Source: Cohnella baijiui (GTDB lineage Bacteria; Bacillota; Bacilli; Paenibacillales; Paenibacillaceae). Taken from it: a stretch of DNA of 64,000 bases. The stretch lies in NCBI RefSeq assembly GCF_020731285.1, contig NZ_JAJFOW010000031.1, positions 1 to 64,000 on the forward strand, given 5' to 3'. Below, piece after piece: positions 1 to 7,556 of this stretch. The notes under the pieces were generated by a model, which was not told the origin of the DNA, ran no database searches, and saw nothing but the letters and a program-made list of their open reading frames with translations. Each line of letters opens with the position of its first letter. Within the stretch, counting starts at the first letter, position 1. The translations under genes and the position numbers were made by a program.

Positions 1-53
1 CGCATGTACGGTGGTGTGAGAAGACGGGGGTTAGTCGCCCCCTCTTACTCGAT
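1..53 (+). mobile_element. 3' end of a group II intron (domain V/VI tail)
   Basis: The first bases (CGCATGTACGGTGGTGTGAG) match the 3' strand of a bacterial group II intron domain V as I know it. They are followed by a GC hairpin (GGGGG at about 26-30 pairing with CCCCC at about 38-42) resembling domain VI. The segment ends ...CTTACTCGAT at 53, which fits the AY 3' boundary, with a candidate branch-point A about 7 nt before the end. The rest of the intron, including any reverse transcriptase gene, lies upstream of the window. This is motif recognition from memory; an RNA covariance search would settle it. Confidence 0.6.
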
Positions 54-327
54 TTTATGCCGCCTCTGCTCTCTGACTATCTATTCGAAATAACATATAA
101 AAATGGTCCCGAATGCGATGAAATCGCGGGATCAAGCTGAAAAATCGAATAGAATCGCGCCTTTTCGCTGGAGTGCGGACATTTGTATTCGAAAAACCGA
201 ATAGATTCGCGGCAAAGGAGGAGAGGTTGACCGGTGAAAATGCGGAGGGTTGGGGGAGCATCTCGCTTCAACTGGCCTCACAGCGCGCGACCGCACTAGC
301 CGAATCGTATCGAGGGACGACGCCGGA
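54..327. other. Gene-free stretch downstream of the intron tail
   Basis: No convincing gene is seen. A strong ribosome-site-like AAAGGAGGAGAGG near 214-226 is followed only by short unconvincing reading frames, and the 78-codon frame crossing here (173-409) does not look protein-like. It may be the disrupted leader of whatever the intron entered. Confidence 0.4.
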
Positions 328-336
328 TGATATAAT
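328..336 (+). promoter_or_regulatory. Extended -10 promoter for the small membrane protein gene
   Basis: TGATATAAT is a perfect extended -10 element (TGn plus TATAAT at 331-336). No good -35 is visible, as is common for extended -10 promoters. It would start transcription near 343, about 66 nt before the gene at 409. Confidence 0.5.
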
Positions 337-408
337 GGTTTTGTTTGTTTCCGCAGCTTGCCTATGGGGAAACCTCATGGGATCACGACAGGGATTAGGA
401 GAATCATA

Positions 409-672
409 ATGGCACAAACCGGGAAAACCTTCGTTCAATCGAGCGAAGCCAAAGTGCGTCAGCTAAACAAATCGAGCTTGGCGGTAGGCGTTATCGGCAT
501 CGTCCTCTGCATTCTCTTTGGGGTTGCCGGCTACCTGATGATCGGCATCATTCTCGCGGTGTTTGCGGGGATCGCCATTCTGATTCTAAAACAACGGGCA
601 GCGCTTCTGAGGGCGGGTCTGTTCGAGGAACAGACAAGAAAAGGGAACGCCGAGCGGCCGCCGAACGAGTAA
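409..672 (+). CDS. Small two-TM membrane protein
   Basis: Protein of 87 residues. The start at 409 is chosen because AGGAG at 397-401 lies 7 nt upstream; an in-frame ATG at 358 has no ribosome site. The N-terminal third is polar (MAQTGKTFVQSSEAKVRQL). It is followed by two closely spaced hydrophobic segments at roughly residues 25-40 and 42-60, separated by a short turn, then a charged tail rich in Arg, Glu and Gln. This suggests a helical hairpin with both ends on the same side of the membrane. I do not recognise the family and no catalytic motif is visible. It stands alone behind its own extended -10 promoter. Confidence 0.6.
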   Translation: MAQTGKTFVQSSEAKVRQLNKSSLAVGVIGIVLCILFGVAGYLMIGIILAVFAGIAILILKQRAALLRAGLFEEQTRKGNAERPPNE

Positions 673-864
673 ACGAAAAATCGCGCAGCCAGCGAATCGA
701 TCGATAGGGACGTTTATACCGCTCGCTCCGCCCGAAGCCGCCAGCCGATGCTGGCGGCTTTCGACATGCGTCGGCCTGTTTCCGACGTGGACTTATGCGC
801 TCGGTCTTGGCGGGGAAGCCTGATACGAGATGGAAAATTTTGCGCAAGTCGGAAGGAGAAAAGG

Positions 865-1584
865 ATGCGGCGAAAAACGATAATGACGATTCTTCTGGCG
901 GCCGGATTGGCGGGGTTGCTGCTGTGGATCGATTTTCGCTATTTGCGGCTGTCCCCGGAGTCGATCCGCAACTGGATGCTTTCGTTCGGGTGGATCGCTC
1001 CCGCGATTTATATCGGGTTGTTCGCAGTGCGTCCGTTCACCCTGTTTCCGGCGTCGATTCTGACGCTGGCCGGAGGACTGGCGTTCGGCACGTGGATGGG
1101 CATGCTCTACACGATCGTCGGCGAACTGCCCGGAGCGGTGCTTGCATTCCTTTTCGCGCGGCGGGTCGGCGCCGGATTGTTTCGGGGACGGGACGACCCC
1201 CGGCTGCAAAGGCTCGAACGCGCGATGCAGCGCAGAGGTTTCCCGGCTGTGCTGCTGCTGAGGCTCGCGCCGTTCGTGCCGTTCGATCTGGTGAGCTACG
1301 CGGCGGGGGCCGCACGGGTGCCGATGCGGGCGTACGTGCCTGCGACCCTCATCGGCGCGCTGCCGGGGACGTTCGCCTATTGCTTCCTGGGCGCGAGCCT
1401 GACCCGGGGCAGTTGGCAGCAGATCGCTCTCTCCGTCGGGATCTTCGCGGTGGCGGTGCTTGTACCGGTGTTGTATCGCCGGAAAATCGAACGAAAGGTC
1501 GCGGATCCGGCGCAATCTTCCGACGGCGACATGGGAGGTCGCAGCCGGACGGGGTTGCGGCGCAGAGCCGGGGTCCGGTCGTGA
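865..1584 (+). CDS. TVP38/TMEM64 (VTT, DedA-like) family membrane protein
   Basis: Protein of 239 residues, starting at 865 behind GGAAGGAGAAAAGG. An upstream in-frame start at 748 lacks a ribosome site and would add a non-hydrophobic leader. The sequence shows an N-terminal TM helix, then the VTT core: a PFTLFPASILTLAGGLAFG-type segment, a G-x-x-x-A helix, the FPAVLLLRLAPFVPFDLVSY stretch typical of the family, and an ALPGTFAYCFLGASL helix before a C-terminal TM and basic tail. Family members are thought to act in lipid or membrane homeostasis; no specific substrate can be read. It converges on the repeat-protein gene, with a hairpin between them. Confidence 0.8.
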   Translation: MRRKTIMTILLAAGLAGLLLWIDFRYLRLSPESIRNWMLSFGWIAPAIYIGLFAVRPFTLFPASILTLAGGLAFGTWMGMLYTIVGELPGAVLAFLFARRVGAGLFRGRDDPRLQRLERAMQRRGFPAVLLLRLAPFVPFDLVSYAAGAARVPMRAYVPATLIGALPGTFAYCFLGASLTRGSWQQIALSVGIFAVAVLVPVLYRRKIERKVADPAQSSDGDMGGRSRTGLRRRAGVRS

Positions 1585-1590
1585 ACGAAT

Positions 1591-1625
1591 GACGCCCGCG
1601 CCGGCAGCAGCCGGTCGCGGGCGTC
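1591..1625. terminator. GC-rich hairpin between convergent genes
   Basis: GACGCCCGCG-CCGG pairs with CCGG-t-CGCGGGCGTC around a short loop. The T-tract after it is weak (TTCCTAT), so it is a probable rather than certain terminator for the gene ending at 1584. Confidence 0.5.
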
Positions 1626-1637
1626 TTCCTATCAGGC

Positions 1638-2663
1638 TTAAATCACGTGCAGCGAAAGGCCGACGGTGTTGCCCGGCGTCAACGGTTGATCCAACAGCAT
1701 CTGCGGTATGACGTGGCCGTTCATTCGAATCGTTAATCCGACGTCTTTTTCGATCGGAACGTCCGAGATCGAGCGGATGAAGCCTTCCGTACCGAACTGG
1801 GCGCGTCCGGTGGCGATCAGGGCTTGACGGATCGTCATGGTCGGAAAATGAGAGATATAGAAGTTGCCGTTCGCGTCGGGATAGGCCTCGCCGCCATGGA
1901 TGTGAACCGCCACGTAGGCGTCGCTGCTCGGCCGCGGGGGCAAAGATCCGGGCGGGAACGGGACGGCTCCCGGCGGCAACGATCCGGGCGGGAACATCCC
2001 GGGCCTGGGCGGCGGGAACGTTCCGGGCGGGAACATGCCAGGCGGGAATGTGCCAGCTCCCGGGGGAATCATGCCGGGTCCGGGCAGAAACGATCCGGTT
2101 CCGGGAGAAAACGTTCCGATGCCAGGCGGGAACATGCCGGTGCCAGGCGGGAACATGCCGGTTCCGGGAGTGCCAGTTCCGGGTGGGAAAGTGCCGGCAC
2201 CAGGCGGGAACATGCCGGCTCCGGGCGGGAATGTACCGGTTCCGGGAGTGCCGGCTCCGGGCGGGAACATGCCGGTTCCAGGTGGGAATGTGCCGGTTCC
2301 GGGCGGGAACGTCCCGGCTCCGGGCGGGAATGTGCCGCCGGTTCCGGGTGGGAACGTCCCGGCTCCAGGCGGGAATGTGCCGCCGGTTCCGGGCGGGAAC
2401 AAGCCGGTGCCCGCCCCAGGGCCCGTGCCCGGCATCAGCGCACGCTGATGCTCCGGCACGACCCACCAGGGGATCTGCCTGATCGGAATTTGCTGTGCTT
2501 CCGTCTCTTGATGAAGCTTTACTTTGTCCGTCTTGGCCGATCCGCTCTTCTTCTTGCTGGCGGACAAGGTGCGAAGCTTAGGCGCACCGGCGCGTGGGGT
2601 TTTGACGCCTTCGGCCGGCTTGCGCACGCGAGGTCGATCGGCTTTCGACCCTTTATTCGGCAT
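1638..2663 (-). CDS. Pro/Gly-rich heptad-repeat protein with unknown C-terminal domain
   Basis: Protein of 341 residues. The start at 2663 is supported by GAGGAGG about 9 nt upstream. The N-terminal 80 residues are basic (Lys/Arg/Ser rich). Residues about 85-245 are tandem heptads of the type [TM]-F-P-P-G-[TA]-G with occasional shortened units. A non-repetitive C-terminal domain (about 245-341) contains VHIHGGEAYPDANGNFYISH and ends ...LTPGNTVGLSLHVI. There is no signal peptide or membrane segment. The plan (charged head, Pro/Gly stalk, globular tip) recalls spore-surface collagen-like proteins, but the repeat is not Gly-X-Y, so this is only an analogy. The function is unknown. Confidence 0.75.
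   Translation of the reverse strand: MPNKGSKADRPRVRKPAEGVKTPRAGAPKLRTLSASKKKSGSAKTDKVKLHQETEAQQIPIRQIPWWVVPEHQRALMPGTGPGAGTGLFPPGTGGTFPPGAGTFPPGTGGTFPPGAGTFPPGTGTFPPGTGMFPPGAGTPGTGTFPPGAGMFPPGAGTFPPGTGTPGTGMFPPGTGMFPPGIGTFSPGTGSFLPGPGMIPPGAGTFPPGMFPPGTFPPPRPGMFPPGSLPPGAVPFPPGSLPPRPSSDAYVAVHIHGGEAYPDANGNFYISHFPTMTIRQALIATGRAQFGTEGFIRSISDVPIEKDVGLTIRMNGHVIPQMLLDQPLTPGNTVGLSLHVI
1940..2415 (-). repeat. 21-bp coding minisatellite
   Basis: About 20 degenerate copies of a 21-bp unit (plus-strand sense roughly CCGGGCGGGAACGTGCCGGTT) encode the heptads of the overlapping gene. Several 15- or 24-bp units break the period. Such arrays change copy number by slippage without breaking the frame. The other strand is also open across the array (2035-2448, PVPGGN-type repeats), a consequence of the repeat composition. 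Confidence 0.85.
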
Positions 2664-2786
2664 AGGTGTTCCTCCTCGTGATAGGCGAATGACGATAATG
2701 CACCATATGCATCTGCCTATATGATGGTGCGGAGGAGGAGACTGCGTTACAATAGATTTCATCGACTTCGACTCACGGAGCAGGTG

Positions 2787-3734
2787 ATGGAAATGATGGG
2801 CTTGTGGATCTTGATCATCGTCGCGGCGATCCTCGCCGCCGGCGCGGCGTTCGTCTGGCTGCTGACACGCAAAGCGCAGCGTCCTCGGCAACTTCCGAAC
2901 GAGACGGCCCCAAACGTTCCCTACGAAGAAGTAAGCTGGAATAGCGGCGGACAGCTAATCCGGGGATGGTTTCTCCCGCCGCCGGACGCCGCCGCAGGCG
3001 AGCCGCAGCCGGCCGTCGTCGTGGCGCACGGCTGGGGATCCAACCGGTCCCGCGTGCTCCGATACGCCGGTCCGCTGCACGAGGCGGGCTTTGCCGTGCT
3101 GCTGTACGACGTGAGAGCGCATGGCGACAGCGGGCCGCATCCTGCGCCGTCCGGGCTGTTATTCTATCAAGATCTCGAAGCGGCGATCGACTGGCTCGGC
3201 CGACATCCGGACGTGGACGCATCGCGCATCGGCGTGCTCGGGCATTCGCTGGGCGCGTTCGGCGCGGTCCTCGCGCTCGATGCGGGGGCTCCGATCGCGG
3301 CGCTCGTGACGGACGCCATGCCCGTCCGGTTCGCAACGATGGTCGAAGCGGAGCTGAAGCGCCGCGGCCTGCCCGCGTTCCCGCTCGCGCAGCTCATCCC
3401 GCAGGTGATGGTGTGGCGGAGCCGCATTCCCCGCCGTGTCATGAAGCGGGCCGATCCCGCCCGTATTCTGGCGGACAACGCGCAGGACCAACGCGTGCCG
3501 ACACTGCATGTTCATTCCCGCCGCGACGGCTTCATTCCGCCGTCGGAGCTCGATCACGTGCTGTCCCGCACGCCGTCGCTCTCCCATCTCTACGTCGATG
3601 TAGAAGGACATAGCGCATCGGAGCGAGACCCGGCATTCTGGGAGACGGTCCTCCCCTTTTTCCGCACCCATCTATCCGTACCAAAAAAAAGCGGGCCTGC
3701 AAGCCATCCGGCCGCAAGCCCAAAGGTTATATAA
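2787..3734 (+). CDS. Membrane-anchored alpha/beta hydrolase
   Basis: Protein of 315 residues. The start at 2787 has GGAG 6 nt upstream; the earlier start at 2721 would add an unlikely Arg-rich leader. An N-terminal TM helix (residues about 4-27) anchors a cytosolic or exported alpha/beta hydrolase domain. Visible features are the oxyanion motif HGWGSNR, the nucleophile elbow GHSLGAFG (Ser154), a candidate acid Asp247 in RRDGF and the catalytic His275 in EGHSA. This is the dienelactone hydrolase/peptidase S9-like group; the substrate is unknown. Its 3' end overlaps a terminator used by the opposing operon. Confidence 0.8.
   Translation: MEMMGLWILIIVAAILAAGAAFVWLLTRKAQRPRQLPNETAPNVPYEEVSWNSGGQLIRGWFLPPPDAAAGEPQPAVVVAHGWGSNRSRVLRYAGPLHEAGFAVLLYDVRAHGDSGPHPAPSGLLFYQDLEAAIDWLGRHPDVDASRIGVLGHSLGAFGAVLALDAGAPIAALVTDAMPVRFATMVEAELKRRGLPAFPLAQLIPQVMVWRSRIPRRVMKRADPARILADNAQDQRVPTLHVHSRRDGFIPPSELDHVLSRTPSLSHLYVDVEGHSASERDPAFWETVLPFFRTHLSVPKKSGPASHPAASPKVI
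3683..3721 (-). terminator. Terminator of transporter operon A inside the 3' end of the hydrolase gene
   Basis: Read on the minus strand, an imperfect hairpin (GGGCTTGC-GGCC ... GGCTTGCAGGCCC) is followed by eight T residues (3683-3690). It lies 125 bp beyond the stop of the lipoprotein gene at 3848 and overlaps the coding sequence of the convergent hydrolase. Confidence 0.6.
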
Positions 3735-3847
3735 ATGAAAAGGGGGGTCATGAACCCATTGTACCGCCCCAAGATGAAGGATTGATGAAGGTCAGATTAC
3801 GATTGCGTTACAAATCGTTTTTGCGGATGGATCGTGCCGCCTTTGTC

Positions 3848-5428
3848 TTATTTCTTCGTGGCTTTCCAGGCATCGATTTGCTTCTGCATTTCCGCGATCA
3901 TTTTGTCGGCGCCTGCATTTTTCAGCTTCTTCAAGAATTCGTTGTATTTCTCTTCGGTCGTAATCCCGAGCTCAATACCTCTGTAGTACTCATCGAATAC
4001 GGCGCTCGTTTTGCCGATTTCCGCTTTGACCGGCTCCGCATCGAAGGAGAAACCGAGCAAATTCGATGGCGCTGCGGCTTCGTTCAATTTGATGGTGTCT
4101 TCCCAAACGGTTTTCGGCATGCCTTCCTGGACGTATGCGAGGAAGTTGGAAGCGAACATCCACGGCACTTGCGGGTTGTAAGCTTGTTGGTTCGGGCCTG
4201 CGACCATGAAGCCTTCATCGTTCAGTTTAAAATGGTCGTCCTTGATGCCGAAGTTGAGCAGGTTGAACAGCTCCTTGTCCGTGTTCAGCAGCTCCAGCAG
4301 CATCATGGCTCTTTCCGGGTTTTTCGACGTGCGGCTAATCGCGTGCATCGTGGCGATGATGCCGTTCGTCGTTAGATGCGGCGTGGAAGCAGGAGCGCTG
4401 ACATAAGTCTCGCCGCCCAACGAGGTGGCAAGTACATCTCCGCCCGGCTTGTAAGCGCCGCCGATGTTGATCATCCATTTGCCCGCTTTGGCGTCGGCCC
4501 AGTCGTCTTGTTTCTTGGAGATCCGCTCTTTGGTGTTCATGTAGCCCTTGGCGTTCCAATCTCTCATGACTGCGGCGAACTTCTTGAATTCATCGGTTTC
4601 GAACTGGTTGACGACCTTCAGCGTGTCATCGTTGAAGAATACGGCGCCGGGGATGTTGATGCCCGAAATCGATTCGAAGGTGAACATTTCCGAGATTTGC
4701 GAAAGCGACGTAATGAACGCTTTTTCCGGATGGTCTTTCTTGACCGCTGCAATGTACGGTTCCAGCAAATTCATCGTATCCGCGCTCAGCTTGCCGCCGA
4801 TGCTGTTGATGTCGAAGCCGTATTTGTCCGCCAGCGATTTCGCCGTGGACACTTCAGGCGTTCTGGCTGAAATTTGATAGTTGATATAGCCGTAAATTTT
4901 GCCGTTGACGCGGGTGGCGTCCCAGAAGTTGGCCGGAACGGCGGCATAAGACTTCGGCGCATATTGCGCGAGCAAATCGTCCAGCGGCAAAAAGGCGCCC
5001 TTCGCTACGTTCTGGCTGTAGTTGTTGATCCAGTTGGACGTGAAGGCGAGGTCGTAAGGTTCGCCGGAGGCGATGACTACCTTCATTTTTTGATCGTAAT
5101 CGCCAAAGGCGATCGGCTTGAAGTCGATGGTCGCGTTCAATTTTTGTTTCACGATTTTGTTCACTTCGGCGAACACTTTGTCTTGCTCAGGCTGCGGGAA
5201 GTTGCCGGGGAAGTACCAGGTTAAGGTGACTTCAGGCAAATCTCCGGCAGCGCTTGCGCTTCCGGACGGGCCGGAGTTCGCAGAGGAAGCTGGAGAAGAA
5301 CCGGCATTCTCTTTGTCTTTGTCTTTGTCTTTGTCTTTGTTTCCGCATGCGCCGAGCATCAGGCTGATTGTGAGAATCAGAATCGCTGCCAAGATGCCGG
5401 TTTTGGTAAGACGGGTACCTCTTCGCAT
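3848..5428 (-). CDS. Sugar ABC transporter substrate-binding lipoprotein (transporter A)
   Basis: Protein of 526 residues with a lipoprotein signal peptide and lipobox LGAC (Cys about residue 28). A low-complexity linker follows (KDKDKDKDKE, then Ser/Ala/Gly rich), then a family 1 extracellular solute-binding domain. The C-terminal section (GFSFDAEPVKAEI ... KQIDAWKATKK) is the DUF3502-type tail of LplA/YtcQ-like binding proteins. It would capture an oligosaccharide outside the cell for the two permeases encoded just upstream. Ribosome site AGGGAGG precedes the ATG. It is the last gene of the operon, 64 bp after the permease stop. No ATPase is encoded nearby; this family normally shares an MsmX-type ATPase. 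Confidence 0.9.
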   Translation of the reverse strand: MRRGTRLTKTGILAAILILTISLMLGACGNKDKDKDKDKENAGSSPASSANSGPSGSASAAGDLPEVTLTWYFPGNFPQPEQDKVFAEVNKIVKQKLNATIDFKPIAFGDYDQKMKVVIASGEPYDLAFTSNWINNYSQNVAKGAFLPLDDLLAQYAPKSYAAVPANFWDATRVNGKIYGYINYQISARTPEVSTAKSLADKYGFDINSIGGKLSADTMNLLEPYIAAVKKDHPEKAFITSLSQISEMFTFESISGINIPGAVFFNDDTLKVVNQFETDEFKKFAAVMRDWNAKGYMNTKERISKKQDDWADAKAGKWMINIGGAYKPGGDVLATSLGGETYVSAPASTPHLTTNGIIATMHAISRTSKNPERAMMLLELLNTDKELFNLLNFGIKDDHFKLNDEGFMVAGPNQQAYNPQVPWMFASNFLAYVQEGMPKTVWEDTIKLNEAAAPSNLLGFSFDAEPVKAEIGKTSAVFDEYYRGIELGITTEEKYNEFLKKLKNAGADKMIAEMQKQIDAWKATKK

Positions 5429-5492
5429 GGTGAATCCTCCCTTTTTCCTATGCTGCTATATTCTTAAAAATGGACCGAAGTCCATTGTTAAG

Positions 5493-6374
5493 CTATCCTT
5501 TGATCGCGCCTACCGTAAGCCCGCTGACAAAATATTTCTGGAAGAAGGGGAACACGGCAAGCATAGGACCGGCGGCGAGGATCGCCATCGCCATCCGCGC
5601 CGTTTCCGCAGGTACGACAACGTTGTTCATACCCGGCGGCATCATGTTCGTGGAGCGGGTAAGAAACTCGATGTTGTTGATCATGCGGTATAGCATAAAT
5701 TGCAGGGGAACGAGGCTTTCCTTTTCGATGTACAGCAAGCTGAGCCACCAATCGTTCCAGTATTGCAGCAGGGTGAACAAACCGACCGTAGCCAGGCCCG
5801 GTTTGGCCAGCGGCAAAATGATCCGGAAAAAGATCCGGAGCTCGCTTGCGCCGTCGATCATGCAAGATTCAATGATGCTGTGAGGAATTTTCTGCATGAA
5901 CGTTCTCAGGATCAAGATGAACCAGGGGATGGCCAGATAGGGTAGAATGAGCACCCAGAGCGTATTTTTCAAGTGCAGGTATTTGCTGATCAGCATGTAG
6001 GTAGGAACGAGCCCGCCGTTAAACAGCATCGTAAAGAATACATAGAAGCTTAGCTTGTTTTTGTATTTGTAGTCCTCTCTGGACAACACATAAGAAATGC
6101 CTGCGGAGACCAGCAAGGAAACGACAGTGCCAAAAACGCTGACTAACAGCGACACTTTCAAGGCGTTCAGGAGCTGAACCGGCTTGTACAGCACATAGGC
6201 GTAGGCGTGTAAATTCAAGCCTTGGGGCAGCAGGCTGTACCCGTTTTTCAAAATGGTCGTTTCGTCGCTTAGCGATACGGAAATGATCGATATGAGCGGA
6301 ATGATGCACAGGATGCCGAATAGGATCAGCACGAGATGAATCAGTATTTTCGGCAGTTTAGCACGGAGCGCCAT
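5493..6374 (-). CDS. Carbohydrate ABC transporter permease, LplC/YtcP type (A)
   Basis: Protein of 293 residues with about six TM helices. The EAA-type cytoplasmic loop is at about 180-200 (IIESCMIDGASELRIFFRI, with the conserved Gly in DGAS), and the C-terminus FFQKYFVSGLTVGAIKG is diagnostic of this permease group. It pairs with the permease gene 22 bp upstream to form the membrane channel. Ribosome site GGAGGCG lies 5 nt before the ATG. The product is a close relative in plan of the permease ending at 18780, but the two loci carry different regulators. Confidence 0.9.
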   Translation of the reverse strand: MALRAKLPKILIHLVLILFGILCIIPLISIISVSLSDETTILKNGYSLLPQGLNLHAYAYVLYKPVQLLNALKVSLLVSVFGTVVSLLVSAGISYVLSREDYKYKNKLSFYVFFTMLFNGGLVPTYMLISKYLHLKNTLWVLILPYLAIPWFILILRTFMQKIPHSIIESCMIDGASELRIFFRIILPLAKPGLATVGLFTLLQYWNDWWLSLLYIEKESLVPLQFMLYRMINNIEFLTRSTNMMPPGMNNVVVPAETARMAMAILAAGPMLAVFPFFQKYFVSGLTVGAIKG

Positions 6375-6396
6375 CGGCTCGCCTCCATTTGCGATA

Positions 6397-7323
6397 TTAG
6401 AACAATTTGTTTTCTTCGTTCACTCTTTTGACCAGATAGTTGCTGAAGAGAACGACGGCGAATCCCATCAGCGACTGGAATAGGCCAACCGCGGACGACA
6501 TCCCGATATCCCCGGACTGCCTGAGCATGCGGTATACGTACGTGTCGATAACTTGAGTGACCGGATACAACTGGCCGATTTCCCTCGGGACGAAGAAGAA
6601 CAGGCCGAAGTCCGAATAAAAGATTTTCCCGATCGACAGCAACGTCATGATCGTGATGAGCGGCATGAGCAGCGGAATCGTTATTTTTCGGATCATCTGA
6701 AATTGATTGGCGCCATCAATCGCAGCCGCTTCGAAGTACTCTTGCGAGATGCCGAGAATGCCGGCATAGAAAATGATGCTGGTGTATCCCAGCCCTTTCC
6801 ATATATTGATGAAGATGAGCAGGAAGGGCCAAATCCACGTTTCGGTATAGAAGTCGAAATTGACCCCGAGATCTTCCAGCCAGCCCGATACGATGCCGTA
6901 TGGTCCGACAAACGAGTAAGCCATGTAAGCGACGATGATCCAAGAGAAGAAATAAGGGAAAAAGAACATCGTTTGATACGCTTTCAATACTTTTCGGCTC
7001 ATGATTTCATTTAATAAGAGCGCAAATATAATCGACAGCAAGGTGCCAACCGCGATAAAGACGATATTGTAGCCGAGCGTGTTCCTGACGACCGTCCATG
7101 CGTCGCTGGAAGTAAAAAAGAAATTGAAATTGTCAAAGCCGACCCAAGGACTGCGAAAAATGCCTTGCTCGTAATTGACATTCTTAAAAGCAATGAATAT
7201 CCCCGCCATCGGAATGTACGAGAAAACGAAAATCGCCACCATCGCCGGAAGCGCCAACATCGTCAACTGCAAGCTTTTTTTGTGTTGCGTGTTTTTGAAT
7301 CGATTCTTAGTTGCCTTAGCCAC
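6397..7323 (-). CDS. Sugar ABC transporter permease, LplB type (A)
   Basis: First gene of the operon; 308 residues if translation starts at the GTG at 7323, which has GGAGAAGG 5 nt upstream. An in-frame ATG at 7350 would give 317 residues but has no ribosome site. The protein has six predicted TM helices with a basic N-terminus, the motif YIPMAGIFIAFKNVNYEQGI near the first periplasmic loop, an EAA loop (YFEAAAIDGANQFQMIRKI) and the C-terminal NYLVKRVNEENKLF typical of LplB-like permeases. It partners the downstream permease and the lipoprotein. The 233-bp gap to the divergent regulator gene should hold its promoter. Confidence 0.88.
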   Translation of the reverse strand: MAKATKNRFKNTQHKKSLQLTMLALPAMVAIFVFSYIPMAGIFIAFKNVNYEQGIFRSPWVGFDNFNFFFTSSDAWTVVRNTLGYNIVFIAVGTLLSIIFALLLNEIMSRKVLKAYQTMFFFPYFFSWIIVAYMAYSFVGPYGIVSGWLEDLGVNFDFYTETWIWPFLLIFINIWKGLGYTSIIFYAGILGISQEYFEAAAIDGANQFQMIRKITIPLLMPLITIMTLLSIGKIFYSDFGLFFFVPREIGQLYPVTQVIDTYVYRMLRQSGDIGMSSAVGLFQSLMGFAVVLFSNYLVKRVNEENKLF

Positions 7324-7556
7324 AATTACCTTCTCCTTTGCCGTTCCCATTTTTCAACCGCTTGATCATGGCTTCATACTACCAACACGCCGCCGGAAAA
7401 CAATTTCTCATCTCAGCCATGTGTCCTGAACGGAGCGAAAACGGTGTTCTCAATTTGATCCGCAGTTCTGAATTTACGTTTTTTCCGCTTGGAGTCCAAT
7501 TGTCATTGCCCGTTTTTCGAGGGATGTGATAGTCTTCATTAAGGCAAGGGGAACAT

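Noticed and set aside
173..409. 78-codon frame before the small membrane protein
   Set aside because: No ribosome site at its start, no family-like features, and an extended -10 promoter lies inside it.
2035..2448. Plus-strand frame encoding PVPGGN-type repeats
   Set aside because: It is the antisense of the 21-bp minisatellite; the minus-strand gene has the ribosome site, a non-repetitive head and a non-repetitive tail.
793..2466. 557-codon open frame on the minus strand across the TVP38 gene and the heptad repeat
   Set aside because: Arg/His/Pro-rich composition typical of antisense frames in GC-rich DNA; it covers two better-supported genes and lacks a ribosome site.
7471..7490. GAATTTACGTTTTTTCC as a sixth copy of the 16-bp motif before the transporter A regulator
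   Set aside because: Matches only the outer bases; too weak to separate from chance in an AT-rich promoter region.
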